Below, piece by piece: positions 1 through 8,301 of a stretch of 64,000 nt of DNA (positions are counted from its first letter, which is position 1; each line of letters begins with the position of its first letter). This DNA is from CAYONP01 sp964405335 (GTDB lineage: Bacteria > Armatimonadota > UBA10988): assembly GCA_964405335.1 (NCBI GenBank), contig CAYONP010000008.1:23778-87777 (forward strand), in the 5' to 3' direction. The position numbers were made by a program, and so were the translations under genes. The notes under the pieces were generated by a model. That model had not been told where the DNA came from, did not search any database, and worked only from the letters and a program-made list of their open reading frames with translations.

Positions 1-28
1 NNNNNNNNNNNNNNNNNNNNNNNNNNNN
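1..28. other. Assembly gap (N run)
   Basis: The first 28 positions are N. The first readable bases lead within 14 nt into a GTAG-type palindromic pair, so this contig edge, like the internal gap near 53.2 kb, lies beside a repeat. Confidence 0.95.
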
Positions 29-41
29 GCGCGATGTGGCT

Positions 42-106
42 GTAGCGTCCGCACGGCGGACCGTGCCGACGTGTTCGCCAGCCCTGGTCCGCGGTGCGGA
101 GCCTAC
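42..106. repeat. GTAG-type REP pair, TCCGC stem
   Basis: The left half begins GTAG and folds through GTCCGC / GCGGAC around a short loop (42-62). The right half (86-106) is its inverted partner, GGTCCGC..GCGGA, ending CTAC. It is an imperfect relative of the pair at 900-965. A GTAG tetranucleotide followed by a hairpin, in inverted pairs, is the known architecture of REP/BIME elements. There is no gene in 29-211 apart from this. Confidence 0.7.
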
Positions 107-211
107 ACGCCGGCACCAGGCTGCCTCCACGCCCGCGCAACGTCGGCGCAACCAAGGGCTGCACCGCTGAGTGTAGAATGTCGACACTGTCACGCGCCTT
201 GGAGGATGGGC

Positions 212-838
212 ATGTCGACCTCACCGCCGCGCTATCGCTCCGACCGCCGGCACAGCAGCGGTTGCCTCATCGCCGCCATCGCCGGTGGCTGCCTCGGCCT
301 GCTGCTGCTCAGCATCTTGGTCCTCGCCGCGCTGCTCTTCCCGGTCTTCGCCAAAGCCCGCGAGAAGGCCCGGCAAGCGAGTTGCATGGCCAACGTCAAG
401 CACCAGTCGCTGGCCATGCTGGCCTATGCCGCCGACTACGACATGCACCTGCCGCCGGCGACCGGTGACGACTACCGCGGGTTTGTCGAGCAGTACGCTG
501 ACCCACAGGTGACCATGACCTCGGGCATCGGCATCTGGAGCTGCCCGACAACCGTCGCCCTCCCGGCCTCGTATCAGTTCAACGTCGAGCTGAGCGCGAT
601 GGACGCCGTGGCGGTCACCTCGCCGGCCGACGGCGTGATGATCTTCGAGGGCTCGAGCCAGACCGAGCTGTTCTACCCGCACAATGGGTCGATGAACGTG
701 GGCTTCGTCGACGGTCACGTCGGCGCCAAGTCGGGCACCGACGTGCCGAACCTGACCTGGCATTTCGACCCGCCGGAGGAGCCGAAGCCGGATGCGTCGC
801 CGCCGAAGCCCGGCGCGGCGCCGGCGGGGTGGCGATAG
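212..838 (+). CDS. Pseudopilin-like H-x9-DG protein (DUF1559-like)
   Basis: A 208-aa protein with one membrane helix (about residues 17-41) followed by FPVFAKAREKAR and the CMANVKHQSLAMLAYAADYD helix. This is the N-terminal spine typical of pseudopilin-like DUF1559 proteins that are abundant in Armatimonadota and planctomycetes. An H-x9-DG motif (H157 to D167-G168) lies near the C-terminus, followed by a Pro/Lys-rich tail. The start at 212 is chosen because GGAGG lies 6 nt upstream; an in-frame ATG at 206 abuts that SD directly. The family is thought to form surface or secretion-associated filaments or minor pilins; the exact role is unknown. It resembles the N-terminal domains of the three large proteins at 4436-9926, which suggests a shared function. 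Confidence 0.85.
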   Translation: MSTSPPRYRSDRRHSSGCLIAAIAGGCLGLLLLSILVLAALLFPVFAKAREKARQASCMANVKHQSLAMLAYAADYDMHLPPATGDDYRGFVEQYADPQVTMTSGIGIWSCPTTVALPASYQFNVELSAMDAVAVTSPADGVMIFEGSSQTELFYPHNGSMNVGFVDGHVGAKSGTDVPNLTWHFDPPEEPKPDASPPKPGAAPAGWR

Positions 839-899
839 CGGTTCGGTGACGGAGCCGGCGGGGACGCCGGCGGTCCGTGGCGCGGTGTCTGCGAGCCAA

Positions 900-965
900 G
901 TAGGGTCCGCACCGCGGACCATGGCCGACCGGCTCGTGGCCGCTGGTCCGCGGTGCGGACCCTAC
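900..965. repeat. GTAG-type REP pair, TCCGC stem (intact copy)
   Basis: GTAGGGTCCGC..GCGGACC at 900-920 is answered by GGTCCGCGGTGCGGACCCTAC at 945-965, giving two outward-matched hairpins with GTAG and CTAC ends. It is the clean copy of the element at 42-106. It lies in the intergenic space between the pseudopilin-like gene and the convergent gene at 1027-2994; the rest of 839-1026 shows nothing else. Confidence 0.75.
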
Positions 966-1026
966 AGGTGTCACAGCAACCGCCGGTAGGGCGCGCCTCG
1001 CGCGCCGATGCCGGCGGCTCGTCTGC

Positions 1027-2994
1027 TTACTCCCGCACGGCCTCTTCGAGCGCGCCGACGGCCGCCTCGTCCAGCCGCCGCGCCTGCTCCAGCACTGCCG
1101 CCTCGGCCTCGCGGTGGACCGCGCTCCAGGCCGCTTCGCCGGCGGGCCGCCGGTCGGGGGCGAGGGGTTCCAGCGCGCGGCGGACCGCCTGGTAGAGCCC
1201 GGCGGCGCGCTCGACCGCCTGCCGCGCCGCGCCGTCGAACAGCACCGACTGGTCACGCAGAAAGGCCACCGCCGCGGCGCGAGCGTCGAGCAGGGCCGCA
1301 TAGACCCACGGGTCGAGCTCGCGCAGACCGGCGCGCGACTCTTCGCTCAGCGCATCGTAGCCGCGCAGATCGGCGATCCAGGCGTCATAGGCCGCCGCGC
1401 CATACCAGTAGTCGTGCTCGGGGATGCCGCCGTCGTGCCGGACCCGCCGCCAGTTGGCCACCGCGCCGCGGAGGCTGGCGCGCAGCGCCTCGGCCAGCGG
1501 CGGTGGCGTGCCCCACTCGCCGCGCCAGCCGAACAACGGACCCAGCTCTGCCATCGGGCGCCGGTGCGGCAGGTCGGCCTGGTCATAGTCGGCCAGGTCG
1601 AGCAGCCCGCCCGGCTCGTAGCCATAGGCGAGGCAGACGCTCCAGGTCGGTGAGTAGACCAGCACCGGCCGGCCGGCGTCGATCTCAGCGGTCAGGCGGG
1701 CGAGCAGCGCGATCTCGTCGCGCCCGCCCGCCTCGTGCCACTCGCAGGGCAGCGTCCAGCCGCTCAGCTCGGCCACGGCGCGCCATTCGTCGGGCAGCTC
1801 GCCCACCGCCGACGAGGGGCACCAGTGGATGCGCGTCGCGTCGTTGCTCCAGCGCAGCCGGAAGGCGAGGCCGCTGTAGCCCATCAGGTCGGCGTAGGCA
1901 TACGGGTGCGGCGAGCCGCGGAGCTGCTCGACCAGCGCCCCGCACCAAGTGTTGTCGCGCCCGGAGCCCCAGCTCAGCGGCCGCACGCCGGGCACCCGTA
2001 CCGCCGTGCCGGGCGGCCGGGCCGGCGCCTCGACGGGCTGCCGGTAGGTCGCTGCGGCCAGCCGCTCGATCCCGACGGCATAGGCCTCGCGCGCGCGGCG
2101 GAGCAGGTCGACGGCCTTCGCCGCGGCCGACTCGTCGGGCTGCTGCCAGCCTTGCCACCCGCCGAGCAGTCCGTGGCAGAGGGTCGACAGGCAGCCGGCA
2201 TCGACCTCGAACGACGAGGCGGCATCGAGCAGCAGCTCGCGCGCGGCGGGGTGGCGCGGCGCGATCTCGCGCAGAAAGGCGCCGGCACACCGCCGCGTGG
2301 CCGCGTAGACGCCGGCGCAGTAGCGGTCGCCCGCATCGGGCACCCGGCCGGGCTCGGCGGCAAAGCGGCGCAGCCAGGCGTCATAGGCGGCCAGGCCCTC
2401 GCGGAAGCGCCACGGCAGTGACCCGGCGCGCAGCTCCTCAACAAACCGATCGGCCGGCGTGTGGGCATGGCGCACCGCCTCGGCCAGCGCATCGATCTCC
2501 AGCCGCTCCACATCCGCTTCGGCCACTCGCTCACCGATGAACAGCGCGCCCAACGGCGGGCAGGCATCGTCCTGCAGCAGATGCTCGACCGCCGCCTCGG
2601 CATAGCCGTTGAGGCCGAGGTATGAGCCGCGTCCGTACAGCTGGCCCCGCTCGTGTCCGCAGACGACGTCCCACTCGGCGGTGGTGAAGGCATTCCAGAT
2701 CAGCGCCGGCCGGCCGGCGGCCAGCTCGTCGTCGAGCCGCTCGAGCAGCGCGGTGAGGTCATCGGCGGCGACGGCCTCGACCTGATACCCCAGCCGGCGG
2801 GCCAACTCGGCGGTCTCCATCGCGGCGCTGCAGGTCGGCGCGCAGGGGCAGATGCCGGCGAGGCGGAAGGCCGAGCCGCTGACCCCCTGGATCCAGGCCG
2901 GCGTGTACGGCTCGCCGCGGTAGGCGAGGATGACTCGCAGACCCTCGAACAGCGGGTCGACAACGTGGTAGCGGTCCAACCCCGCAAGCTTCAT
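1027..2994 (-). CDS. Two-domain protein with internal duplication, BtrH/C39-like in part
   Basis: A 655-aa soluble protein with no signal peptide or membrane segment. It has two similar halves. Each carries a G-x-SG-x-AFR motif (GVSGSAFRLAG near residue 36 and GYSGLAFRLRW near residue 355) preceded by a Tyr/Pro-rich stretch. Each is then followed by a Cys-containing stretch, a helix ending in xLGYQVE or SGWTLPCE, and an AGRP(A/V)L(I/V)(W/Y) strand. This weakly resembles the papain-like BtrH/C39 fold, with tandem copies. I cannot assign catalytic residues. Each half continues with a helical region. The start at 2994 (MKLAGLDRYH) removes an Arg-rich upstream extension that looks non-coding. It diverges from the beta-propeller gene at 3102. 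The function is unknown. Confidence 0.7.
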   Translation of the reverse strand: MKLAGLDRYHVVDPLFEGLRVILAYRGEPYTPAWIQGVSGSAFRLAGICPCAPTCSAAMETAELARRLGYQVEAVAADDLTALLERLDDELAAGRPALIWNAFTTAEWDVVCGHERGQLYGRGSYLGLNGYAEAAVEHLLQDDACPPLGALFIGERVAEADVERLEIDALAEAVRHAHTPADRFVEELRAGSLPWRFREGLAAYDAWLRRFAAEPGRVPDAGDRYCAGVYAATRRCAGAFLREIAPRHPAARELLLDAASSFEVDAGCLSTLCHGLLGGWQGWQQPDESAAAKAVDLLRRAREAYAVGIERLAAATYRQPVEAPARPPGTAVRVPGVRPLSWGSGRDNTWCGALVEQLRGSPHPYAYADLMGYSGLAFRLRWSNDATRIHWCPSSAVGELPDEWRAVAELSGWTLPCEWHEAGGRDEIALLARLTAEIDAGRPVLVYSPTWSVCLAYGYEPGGLLDLADYDQADLPHRRPMAELGPLFGWRGEWGTPPPLAEALRASLRGAVANWRRVRHDGGIPEHDYWYGAAAYDAWIADLRGYDALSEESRAGLRELDPWVYAALLDARAAAVAFLRDQSVLFDGAARQAVERAAGLYQAVRRALEPLAPDRRPAGEAAWSAVHREAEAAVLEQARRLDEAAVGALEEAVRE

Positions 2995-3101
2995 AGCGCG
3001 ACCTCGCCCCCTGTCGCGTGGTTCGCCGAGACCGGCCGATCTCCTCCGCTGACCCCTTGGCACAGCGGCAGCATAATCCGTACAGCAGCGCGGAGCAGGC
3101 A

Positions 3102-4016
3102 ATGCGAACAGGCAGCGGGCGGCACACCTACGAGCTGGTCGAGAACTGGCCCAAGATGCCCGAGCAGGTCAAGCTGGGCTACACCCACGGGGTGATCACC
3201 GACCGCAGCGACCGGGTCTACATCCACAACCAGAGCCCCCACGCGGTGGCCATCTTCGAGGCCGACGGCTCGTTCGTCGGCGCCTGGGGCGAGCGCTTCG
3301 CCGGCGGCGCGCACGGCATGGCCTATCATGTCGAGGGCGAGGTCGAGTACCTCTACCTGACCGACTATGCGCAGCAGAAGCTGGTCAAGACCACCCTCGG
3401 CGGCGATGTCGTGCTCGAGCTCGGCCACCCGCCGCGCGAGGACCTCTACCCCGACCCGGCGCGCTACCGCCCGACCGACACCGCCGTCGCGCCGAATGGC
3501 GACATCTTCATCACCGACGGCTATGGCTCGAACTGGATCCACAAGTACACCGGCGCCGGCGAGTATGTGAAGTCGTTTGGCGGCCCGGGCAACGAGCCGG
3601 GTCAACTGGCCTGCCCGCACGGGGTCTGGATCGATACCGACGGCCCCGAGCCGCTGCTCGTCGTCGCCGACCGGGCCAACGTGCGCATCCAGGAGTTCAA
3701 CCTCGATGGCGAGCCGGTCGCCGTCCACGCCGACGAACTGCGCCACCCGTGCGACTTCCAGCGCCGCGAGGGCGACCTGCTCTGCCCCGACCTGCACGGC
3801 CGGGTGAGCATCTTCGACCGCAACTACCGGCTGATCTGCCACCTGGGCGATAACCCAGGCGTGCAGCAGACCCCCGGCTACCCCAACCTGCCGCAAGACC
3901 AGCGCATCCCCGGCAAGTTCATCTCCCCCCACGCCGCTTGGTGGGACAGCAAGGGCGACCTCTATGTGGTCGAGTGGGTGAGCGACGGGCGGGTGAGCAA
4001 GTTCGCCAGGGTGTGA
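3102..4016 (+). CDS. NHL/six-bladed beta-propeller protein
   Basis: A 304-aa protein made of repeated blades with the usual D-(R/S)-x-(D/N)-x-(V/I)-(Y/F)(I/V) turns, for example near residues 30-45 (DRSDRVYIHN), 130-140 (APNGDIFITDGYG) and 285-300 (SKGDLYVVEW). This is the pattern of NHL-repeat or peptidyl-alpha-hydroxyglycine lyase-like six-bladed propellers, which often bind or cleave small polar ligands or peptides. The start at 3102 has GGAG 6 nt upstream. No signal peptide is visible, so it is probably cytoplasmic. It stands alone between divergent neighbours, and a repeat lies downstream. The substrate cannot be inferred. Confidence 0.75.
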   Translation: MRTGSGRHTYELVENWPKMPEQVKLGYTHGVITDRSDRVYIHNQSPHAVAIFEADGSFVGAWGERFAGGAHGMAYHVEGEVEYLYLTDYAQQKLVKTTLGGDVVLELGHPPREDLYPDPARYRPTDTAVAPNGDIFITDGYGSNWIHKYTGAGEYVKSFGGPGNEPGQLACPHGVWIDTDGPEPLLVVADRANVRIQEFNLDGEPVAVHADELRHPCDFQRREGDLLCPDLHGRVSIFDRNYRLICHLGDNPGVQQTPGYPNLPQDQRIPGKFISPHAAWWDSKGDLYVVEWVSDGRVSKFARV

Positions 4017-4074
4017 CCGGCAGATGGAAGCCGGCGGTCCGGATGACGGCTGTAATGGTGCGTTGAACCTCGTG

Positions 4075-4168
4075 GTAGGGGCAGGTCTGAGACCTGCCCG
4101 ACCCCGCGGTGGATCGGCTCTGGAACCGCGCTCGTCGGCATTCGGGCGGGTCTGAGACCCGCCCCTAC
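4075..4168. repeat. GTAG-type REP pair, GGTCT stem (copy 1)
   Basis: GTAG then GGGCAGGTCTGAGACCTGCCC at the left, and GGGCGGGTCTGAGACCCGCCC ending CTAC at the right, separated by about 45 nt. The reverse complement matches the element at 39880-39972 along its whole length, including the spacer (GCCGACGAGC and TTCCAGAGC words). It occupies part of the 419-nt gene-free stretch 4017-4435; I see nothing else in the remainder. Confidence 0.8.
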
Positions 4169-4435
4169 CGGATCCGGTCAACACGACGCCAAGTCGGGCC
4201 GTCACCTTGGCCGGCTGCTTGGCGAGTTTCGGCCGGCCGCCCGGCCACCGCCTGGGCTGCTCACGGCGACGGCACCGAGGTCGTCTCGCACGACACGACG
4301 CCCACGCCCGGCGCAGTTGGACCGTACGCCTGCCGGTTCATCGGCCCACCCCGCTCCCCACCTCTCCCAAACCAGAAGGAACCTAACTCCCGCCAACCAA
4401 CCCATCGCCAGGCTAGGTCGGTGGCGGAGAACATC

Positions 4436-6355
4436 ATGGATCCGATCGACCGCCGTGCGCGACGTGCCGTGCGGTTGCTGCTTGTCGCCGCGGGCGTGCA
4501 GTTGGGCGTCATGTTCCTGGTCCGCGGCGCGCAGGGCGCGCTGCTCATCCCTTGTGGGCTGTGCGTCGTCTGCGCCGTCGGCGTCGGCGCCGCGCGGAAG
4601 TACCTGGGCGAGGTCATCGTCGGCCTCGGGATGTTGGTCGTGCTCGCCGTCACGACCATGTTCATGGTCGCGCGGTTCGTCCGCGACTCCGGCGGGGCGC
4701 GCCTCGCGGCGCAGGTCGGCTCGGCCGGCTGCGCCCAGAACCTGCGCGAGATCGGCCGCGCCACACTGGCCTATGTCGCCGACCACGACGGCTTCTTGCC
4801 GCCCGCCGCGGCCGACTGGCCGGCGGTCATCGAGGCCGATGGTCGCGGCGTCTGGCGCTGCCCAGCGGCCGCGACCGAGCCGAGCTTCGCCTGGCCGCTC
4901 AATGCCGGCGGCGCCGTGCTGGCCGACCTCGGCGCGCCCAACCGCGTGGTGCTCTGGTTCGAGTCGGACGACTCCCTGACGCCGGCGCCGCGGCACGAGG
5001 GCGGCAGCTACGCGGTCACCGCCTCGGGCACGGTCTATCCTATGCCGGTCGACTGGGACCTGAACGGCCTGGGCAACGTGATGGGCCGCCACTGGATCGA
5101 AGACCAGGACCCGCTCGCGACCACTTGGGTGCCGCTGCGGCTGGGCTATCACGAGGCGGCGCGCGGCCGGCTGGCGCGGCTCGACCGGCGCTCGCTCGCC
5201 CCGCGCGAGACGGCGCGGCTGGTCGCCCAGCAGGCTGTCTGCGACGTCCACTTTGCCGGGCCGTGCGACCCGGCCAAGATCGCCGCGCAGGTCGCTCAGG
5301 CGCTGGGCGGCGATGTCGAGCGGCTCACCCAGGCGGGCACTGAGCTGCTCTATCTCGGCGAGGCCGACGCGGCAGTGAAGGTGCTCAAGCAGGCCGTCGC
5401 CGCGCGGCCCGACGCGACGGCGCAGTATCGCCTGGCCGAGGCGCTGCTGACCGCCGATCGGCTGGATGAGGCGATCGAGCCGGCCAACCGCGCGATTGAG
5501 CTGGCGCCCGACCAGGTCGGCGCGCGCGAGGTCCGGTCCGTGATCTTGGCCCGGCTCGATCGCTGGGCCGAGGCGGCGGAGGATTACCGGACCTTGTGCG
5601 ACCTGCAGCCGCAGTATCCGACGCGCTGGAACGCCCTGGCCGAAGCGCTGGTCCGGGCTGAGCGCTGGTCCGAGGCCGACGCGGCGTTCGCGCAGGCGGT
5701 GACGGCCAGCGGCGGCGGGACCTTCTTCGAGTTCGACCGGGTGCTGGTCGCGTTGCGCTCGGGCGACGCGGCGGCGCTCGAAGCGCACTATCAGCGGCTG
5801 AAGGCGGCGGCGCCCGAGGACTGGATCATTCCGGCGATTGAGGCGCTGCGGCACGAGGAGGCGGGCCGGACGAGCCAGGCGCTGACGGCCTATGTCGCGG
5901 CGGTGCAGAAGACCGATCCGCACGGCACGACCCGCGCCGATGAGCTGCTCTCGCGCGCGGTCCGCCTGGCCGCGGCGGAGGGCCTCGAGGCCGAGGTGGA
6001 GCAGCTCTTCAAGCTGGCGCGGGAGCACAACAAGCTGACCCACGAGCTGTTCGAGGCGGCGCGGCAGGCGGGCGGCAAGCTGTCGACCAAGGCGCGCCGG
6101 TACCGGCTCGAGGTGGTGCTCGACTGGGGCGAGAGCGAGTACTTGGTCGAGCAGGGATTCGAGGCCTACGCCGAGAGCGCGGCGCAGGCCGAGAACCTGG
6201 CCCGCCGCGACGTGGCTCGCGTCGGCGCGAAGCCGCTGCGGGTAGCCGTGGTCGAAGAGGGCGACGAGCTGCTGACCGAGCGGCTCGGCGTGTTCGATGC
6301 CGACGAGGGCGAATACGTCGCGCGCCCGGCCGAAGCGCCGACGGCGGAGGAGTAA
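4436..6355 (+). CDS. Membrane-anchored pseudopilin-like/TPR protein, paralogue 1
   Basis: A 639-aa protein in four parts. Two to three hydrophobic helices span about residues 10-85. A pseudopilin-like segment follows (CAQNLREIGRATLAYVADHD near 100, LPP, WRCPAA near 140, then H187-x9-SG). TPR-like helices with LGEADAAVKVLKQA and LDEAIEPANRAIELAP patterns cover roughly 300-470. A C-terminal beta-alpha-beta module (YRLEVVLDW ... LRVAVVEEG) spans about 555-615. In this paralogue the DG of H-x9-DG has become SG. The start at 4436 has GGAG 7 nt upstream. It is the first of three co-directional genes of the same design (23-nt gap, then ATGA overlap), so they are probably one operon. TPR content suggests a scaffold for a surface complex; the function is unknown. 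Confidence 0.8.
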   Translation: MDPIDRRARRAVRLLLVAAGVQLGVMFLVRGAQGALLIPCGLCVVCAVGVGAARKYLGEVIVGLGMLVVLAVTTMFMVARFVRDSGGARLAAQVGSAGCAQNLREIGRATLAYVADHDGFLPPAAADWPAVIEADGRGVWRCPAAATEPSFAWPLNAGGAVLADLGAPNRVVLWFESDDSLTPAPRHEGGSYAVTASGTVYPMPVDWDLNGLGNVMGRHWIEDQDPLATTWVPLRLGYHEAARGRLARLDRRSLAPRETARLVAQQAVCDVHFAGPCDPAKIAAQVAQALGGDVERLTQAGTELLYLGEADAAVKVLKQAVAARPDATAQYRLAEALLTADRLDEAIEPANRAIELAPDQVGAREVRSVILARLDRWAEAAEDYRTLCDLQPQYPTRWNALAEALVRAERWSEADAAFAQAVTASGGGTFFEFDRVLVALRSGDAAALEAHYQRLKAAAPEDWIIPAIEALRHEEAGRTSQALTAYVAAVQKTDPHGTTRADELLSRAVRLAAAEGLEAEVEQLFKLAREHNKLTHELFEAARQAGGKLSTKARRYRLEVVLDWGESEYLVEQGFEAYAESAAQAENLARRDVARVGAKPLRVAVVEEGDELLTERLGVFDADEGEYVARPAEAPTAEE

Positions 6356-6378
6356 CCAGTCGGCAGGGGAGGGCGAAG

Positions 6379-8301
6379 ATGTATCGACGGAACCTGGAGC
6401 CGTTGCCGGTCGGGCCGCTGTTGAGTGCGATGGCGGCGCTCTTCGCGGTCTGCGTGGCCGTGCTCTGGCCCGGCGCGGCGGCGTGGTGTCTGGCGGCGGC
6501 GCTGGTGCTCGGCATCGCGGCGCTGGTGGCCGCGCGGGGCCGGGCCCGCAGCGGTTGCGCGGCGCTGCTGGCCTTGCTCGCGGTGCTGGGGAGCTGGGGC
6601 TTGGCGCTCAGCATCTTGACCGGCGGCGAGGCGCGCGGGCCCGGTCCTCTCTCGGCGCGCCGGCGCGAGCAGCGCTGCGTACAGACGCTGCAGGACCTGG
6701 GCCGGGCGACCAGTCTCTACCTGTCCGACTACGACCAGCGCTTCCCACCGGGCCGCGCCGACTGGGTCGAGCTGATCGGCCCGTACCGGCGCGACCGGTT
6801 GACCTGGAGCTGCCCCGAGTCGACCGCCACGCCGGGCTACGCGCCGCAGATGCAATTCGCCGGCCAGACGGTGGCCGAGGTGCAGACCGGCGAGTACCAG
6901 CCGACGGCCTGGTTCGACAGCGCCGACGGCGCCAGCATCGACTTCCGCCATGGGTGCGACGCCTTCTTCTCGCGGATCGACAGCAGCCTCTACCTGCTCA
7001 ATCGCGCCGAGGCGCACGCGTTCGGCTGGCGCACCGGCCCGCCGACGCCGTGGATCGAGGGGCCCGACCCGTTGGCGGCGCTGGCCTATGACTGCCGCGA
7101 GTGGCACTGGGAGTCGCTCGCCGGCCGCGTCGAGCGACTCGACCGGAGCGCCCTCGCGTTGCGCGAGCGCGTCCGCCTGACCGTCTATGAGGCGCTGCTC
7201 GAGCATCGCCGCACCGGAGACGAGCAGGCCCTGCTCGACCTCGCCCGGACCTCGAACGACTGGGCCAGCCTGATCTGGCAGGGCGAGGAGTTCCGCGGCC
7301 TGACCTATGACCGGATGGCCCTCGAGTGCTTCAAGCGGTCGGTCAGCGTGCACAGCGAGGCCGACAACCTGTACAACCTGGGTCTCTCGGTCAGTCTGTA
7401 CGACGGACCGCGGAGTTCGCTGAGCTACTTCCGCGACGCGCTGGAGAAGCGGCCGGGCGACCCCGAGATCACCTGCGCCATGGCCGACCGCGAGATCCGC
7501 CGTGACCGCGCCGCCGCGGCCGAGGAGCGGCTGAGCGCGCTGGTCGAGGTCCATCCCGAGTACGGCCGGGCGTGGCTGCTGCTCGCCCGCGCCCGGCGCG
7601 ACGTGGGCCGGCCCGAGGACAGCTACGCGGCCTATCAACGCGCGTTGGCGGCCGGGCACGACCGGCTCGAGACTCACCTGAGCTGTGCGATCACCGCCTT
7701 CCGCGCCAGCCACCGCGATCAGCTGGTGCGCTCGGTCCAGGCCCTGCGCCGCGAGGCGCCGCTGGCCTGGCAGACCGCCGAAGCGGCAGCGCTCCTGGCA
7801 CAGCACGACGGTGATGGCGCGGCGGAGCTGCCCGAGCTGGTCAACGCCATCACCTTCGCGCTCGACGACCCGGAGGTCGGCAGCGGACCGCCGTCACTCC
7901 CATACTATATCACGCGAATTTGCGCCTTGGGCCACCGCGAAGCGTTGGTTCCTCTCACGCCCAGGCTGTTCGACCGCAGTTGGCTGATTGAGACGGTGCT
8001 CTACGCACTCCGCGAGGCCGATGGGCGGCGGCTTGAGCACGGCACGGCCTACCGGCTCGACGTGACCTACGCCGGGAACCGGCCGGGCAAGGTCGTCGAC
8101 CTCGAGCTCGTCGTCGCCGCCAACTCCGAGACGCAGGCCGTCGCGCTGGCCCAGGAGTTCATGGCTCGCTGCGGCACCCGGGTGCTCCAGATCGACGTGC
8201 GCACCGAGCGCAACGACTACGGCGAGGGGTTCGCCGGCGTGCGCGCCATCGGTCAGCGCAGCGTCCACTGGCGTGAACGCAACGAGCGGGAGTTGCGATG
8301 A
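6379..8301 (+). CDS. Membrane-anchored pseudopilin-like/TPR protein, paralogue 2
   Basis: A 640-aa protein with the same order of parts as its upstream neighbour: hydrophobic helices at about residues 12-80, a pseudopilin-like helix (CVQTLQDLGRATSLYLSDYD, LPP replaced by FPP), WSCPE, and H191-x9-D201. Helical TPR-like repeats follow to about 430, and a C-terminal strand-helix-strand module (YRLDVTYAG ... VLQIDVRTE) lies at about 560-620. GGGGAGGG precedes the ATG. The middle part is less regular than in paralogue 1. It overlaps the next gene by 4 nt (ATGA), which indicates translational coupling. The duplicated set probably arose by tandem duplication; sequence identity between copies is low outside the motifs. 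Confidence 0.8.
   Translation: MYRRNLEPLPVGPLLSAMAALFAVCVAVLWPGAAAWCLAAALVLGIAALVAARGRARSGCAALLALLAVLGSWGLALSILTGGEARGPGPLSARRREQRCVQTLQDLGRATSLYLSDYDQRFPPGRADWVELIGPYRRDRLTWSCPESTATPGYAPQMQFAGQTVAEVQTGEYQPTAWFDSADGASIDFRHGCDAFFSRIDSSLYLLNRAEAHAFGWRTGPPTPWIEGPDPLAALAYDCREWHWESLAGRVERLDRSALALRERVRLTVYEALLEHRRTGDEQALLDLARTSNDWASLIWQGEEFRGLTYDRMALECFKRSVSVHSEADNLYNLGLSVSLYDGPRSSLSYFRDALEKRPGDPEITCAMADREIRRDRAAAAEERLSALVEVHPEYGRAWLLLARARRDVGRPEDSYAAYQRALAAGHDRLETHLSCAITAFRASHRDQLVRSVQALRREAPLAWQTAEAAALLAQHDGDGAAELPELVNAITFALDDPEVGSGPPSLPYYITRICALGHREALVPLTPRLFDRSWLIETVLYALREADGRRLEHGTAYRLDVTYAGNRPGKVVDLELVVAANSETQAVALAQEFMARCGTRVLQIDVRTERNDYGEGFAGVRAIGQRSVHWRERNERELR

Noticed and set aside
71..211. 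N-terminal extension of the first gene
   Set aside because: The extension is Cys/Pro/Arg-rich, covers a REP element, and a good SD sits before ATG 212.
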